17,201 bases of DNA. Source: Rhodospirillales bacterium (lineage in GTDB: Bacteria; Pseudomonadota; Alphaproteobacteria; Rhodospirillales; JAPHTL01). The stretch is taken from positions 1 to 17,201 of the forward strand of contig JAPHTL010000194.1 of NCBI GenBank assembly GCA_026193355.1, read 5' to 3'. Positions 15,660 to 17,201 of this stretch are shown piece after piece. The notes under the pieces are model-generated. The model worked only from the letters and a program-made list of their open reading frames with translations. It ran no database searches and was not told where the DNA came from. Within the stretch, counting starts at the first letter, position 1. Every line of letters begins with the position of its first letter. Made by a program: the position numbers and the translations under genes.

Positions 15660-15750
15660 CGAGGTTTCACGAATTCCCGGGTGGGCCTGAGGGCCTGACG
15701 AGGAAAGGCCGAGGGTCCAATCGCCCGACGCAAGAAAAAGGAGCAAGAGG
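15660..15750 (+). other. flgD-flgE spacer with a GC hairpin and strong ribosome-binding site
   Basis: The 91-base gap holds a hairpin with stem GGCCT (15692-15696) / AGGCC (15706-15710) and a 9-base loop; flanking TGG (15682-15684) and CCA (15717-15719) could extend it through an internal loop. No T-run follows, so it is not an intrinsic terminator. A Shine-Dalgarno AAGGAG (15738-15743) with a following AAGAGG lies just before the flgE ATG. No -24/-12 element was found here, so flgE is probably read from the fliK promoter. The hairpin may affect mRNA stability or hook protein dosage. Confidence 0.4.
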
Positions 15751-17201
15751 ATGAGTCTATACGGTGCTTTGTTCTCCGGCGTTTCGGGCCTGCAGTCGCA
15801 GTCCAGCGCCATGGGTGCCATTGCCGATAACGTCACGAACGTGAACACGATCGGTTACAAGGGCACCAAGGTCAACTTTCAGACCCTGATCACCAAGCAA
15901 GCGTCATCGACCAAGTATTCAGCGGGCGGTGTGCAGTCGAAGCCGCGTCAGGGCGTCGATATTCAGGGATTGCTGCAATCCACGTCATCGACCACCGACA
16001 TCGGCATCGCGGGCAACGGTTTCTTCGTCGTCAACGAGTCCGCAAACCCGTCAACCGGCGATCTTTACGCCTACACGCGCGCCGGATCGTTCAAGGTGGA
16101 CAAGGAAGGTTACCTCCAGAACGTGTCGGGCTGGTATATGCAGGGTTGGCCGCTCAGGACCTGGGATAACAACGCGCTGGCGTCGCAGGTCACCGTCGGC
16201 AACGACACCTTCATGAAGGCCTATACCAATTCCGATGGCGATACTGTCTATATCAATGACAACATTGTCGACGGCACCAACCTTCAGGCCCTGAACATGA
16301 ACACCATCGGCGGCACGGCCGAAGGCACCACGACCATGTCGTTCGGCGCCAACCTTCCGGCCGGTGGGGATATCAACAGCACACAGCAGCTCAACCTGCA
16401 GATTTACGACTCGCTCGGCATCGATCACAACATGGACTTCACTTTCGTGAAGAGGGCTTCCAACTCATGGGATTTCGAAGCGCCCCCTCCAGAGGGCGCG
16501 GCGTCACTGGAAATCGAGGACCAGAACGGCGCTGTGTATTCTTCGGCCGGTCGCCTTGATTTCGATGGCACCCCGATTGCCGGTAATTCCATGACGATTC
16601 AGGCCTACCATGTCGGTGATGGCGCCCTGCGAACCTATACAATCAACTTCGCCGCCGCCGCCGACGATACGACCGTCGTCGGCGCGGCCTCCGCCGACTT
16701 GACCGCCAACGTCAACACAACGGGCCGTACGCAAAGCCAGTTGATCGACCAGTTGGCGACCACAATCAACGCCATCCTGACCGACGCCTTCGGTGCGGTT
16801 TCAACGGTCCCGGGTTCATGGGCGGAACGCATGGCGGGCACCAATTCCATCGTCATGCGCCAGGGATCATCCGGTGGCGCCATCACGGTTGACGCTGATC
16901 AGGTGCAGGATGCAAGCGGCGATCCCGTCACCCTGCAGGGTCGCGCCTACGACGGCGCAGGCGGCTTCACCGTCGCCGCACTGGATGCCACGGTCGGCTG
17001 GAACGTCGCGGGCGTGAACGCTATCGAGTTCAACGGTGACGGCACCCCGAAGAACTTCTTTGAAAAGGACGCGACAAGCGCAGCGGACCCACGCTTCACC
17101 ATGCAGATCGACTGGGTCAACGGCGCCGACGACATGGACGGCTCCGCCGAACCCAAGGTCGGCGTCTTCATGGGCAACTACAACACGTCCGACGGCATGA
17201 C
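15751..17201 (+). CDS. flgE: Flagellar hook protein FlgE (C-terminus outside window)
   Basis: The hook subunit; 483 residues are visible with no stop before the window edge. The N-terminus has the basal-body rod signature: SLYGALFSGVSGLQSQSSAM (2-21) followed by DNVTNVNTIGYKGTKVNF (26-43). The FlgE/F/G core segment follows, with IAGNGFFVVNE (86-96) and YTRAGSFKVDKEGYLQN (108-124). The later part, rich in Ala, Thr, Asp and Gly, is the surface-exposed, variable hook domain. The protein is exported by the flagellar type III system and polymerises into the universal joint outside the cell. It is already longer than the 403-residue Salmonella FlgE without reaching the conserved C-terminal D0 helix, so it is a large hook protein. 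The ATG follows a strong AAGGAG. It is third in the fliK-flgD-flgE operon. Confidence 0.95.
   Translation, partial: MSLYGALFSGVSGLQSQSSAMGAIADNVTNVNTIGYKGTKVNFQTLITKQASSTKYSAGGVQSKPRQGVDIQGLLQSTSSTTDIGIAGNGFFVVNESANPSTGDLYAYTRAGSFKVDKEGYLQNVSGWYMQGWPLRTWDNNALASQVTVGNDTFMKAYTNSDGDTVYINDNIVDGTNLQALNMNTIGGTAEGTTTMSFGANLPAGGDINSTQQLNLQIYDSLGIDHNMDFTFVKRASNSWDFEAPPPEGAASLEIEDQNGAVYSSAGRLDFDGTPIAGNSMTIQAYHVGDGALRTYTINFAAAADDTTVVGAASADLTANVNTTGRTQSQLIDQLATTINAILTDAFGAVSTVPGSWAERMAGTNSIVMRQGSSGGAITVDADQVQDASGDPVTLQGRAYDGAGGFTVAALDATVGWNVAGVNAIEFNGDGTPKNFFEKDATSAADPRFTMQIDWVNGADDMDGSAEPKVGVFMGNYNTSDGM

Noticed and set aside
15682..15719. Hairpin between flgD and flgE as a transcription terminator
   Set aside because: No T-run follows the stem, and flgE has no visible promoter of its own, so termination here would silence the hook gene.

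Overview
The window looks like a chromosomal segment of a motile, Gram-negative alphaproteobacterium, probably from or near the Rhodospirillales. The basis is the fliK-flgD-flgE order, the hook-protein N-terminus, the GC-rich coding style, a sigma-54 (-24/-12) flagellar promoter and 'MNRKERR'-type TPR glycosyltransferases. The taxonomic assignment is inference; the flagellar gene identities are firm.

Layout. Positions 1-6544 (minus strand) hold four genes read leftwards: a sulfotransferase-GSCFA fusion (4940-6544), a large CgeB-like glycosyltransferase with a helical C-terminal half (2231-4765), a GT-B glycosyltransferase (996-2219) and a GDP-mannose 4,6-dehydratase-like SDR enzyme cut by the window edge (1-884). 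A second GSCFA protein with a coiled-coil tail (6734-7948, plus) is divergent from the sulfotransferase fusion. It converges, with overlapping stop codons, on a trimodular TPR/GT41/GT2 protein (7945-10923, minus). Divergent from that is a smaller TPR-GT41 protein (11149-12918, plus). The right end is the flagellar hook operon: fliK (13145-14953), flgD (14967-15659) and flgE (15751 onward, cut by the window edge). It is preceded by a leader holding a -24/-12 promoter, an IHF-like site and an upstream dyad.

How it may work together. The left 13 kb reads as a glycan synthesis and modification island: nucleotide-sugar conversion (SDR), four glycosyltransferase proteins, a PAPS-type sulfotransferase, and two GSCFA proteins that show Ser and Asp-x-x-His motifs like those of SGNH esterases/acyltransferases. 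Next to a hook operon, the TPR-GT41 proteins are reasonable candidates for modifying flagellin or another surface protein, by analogy with the TPR-glycosyltransferase FlmG of Caulobacter. A capsule, LPS or other surface glycan is equally compatible with the sequence. The most unusual items are the sulfotransferase-GSCFA fusion, the paired GSCFA paralogues, the TPR-GT41-GT2 fusion and the complete-looking sigma-54 control region of fliK.

No tRNA, rRNA, CRISPR array, insertion sequence or convincing intrinsic terminator was seen. No gene-free stretch exceeds about 230 bases.
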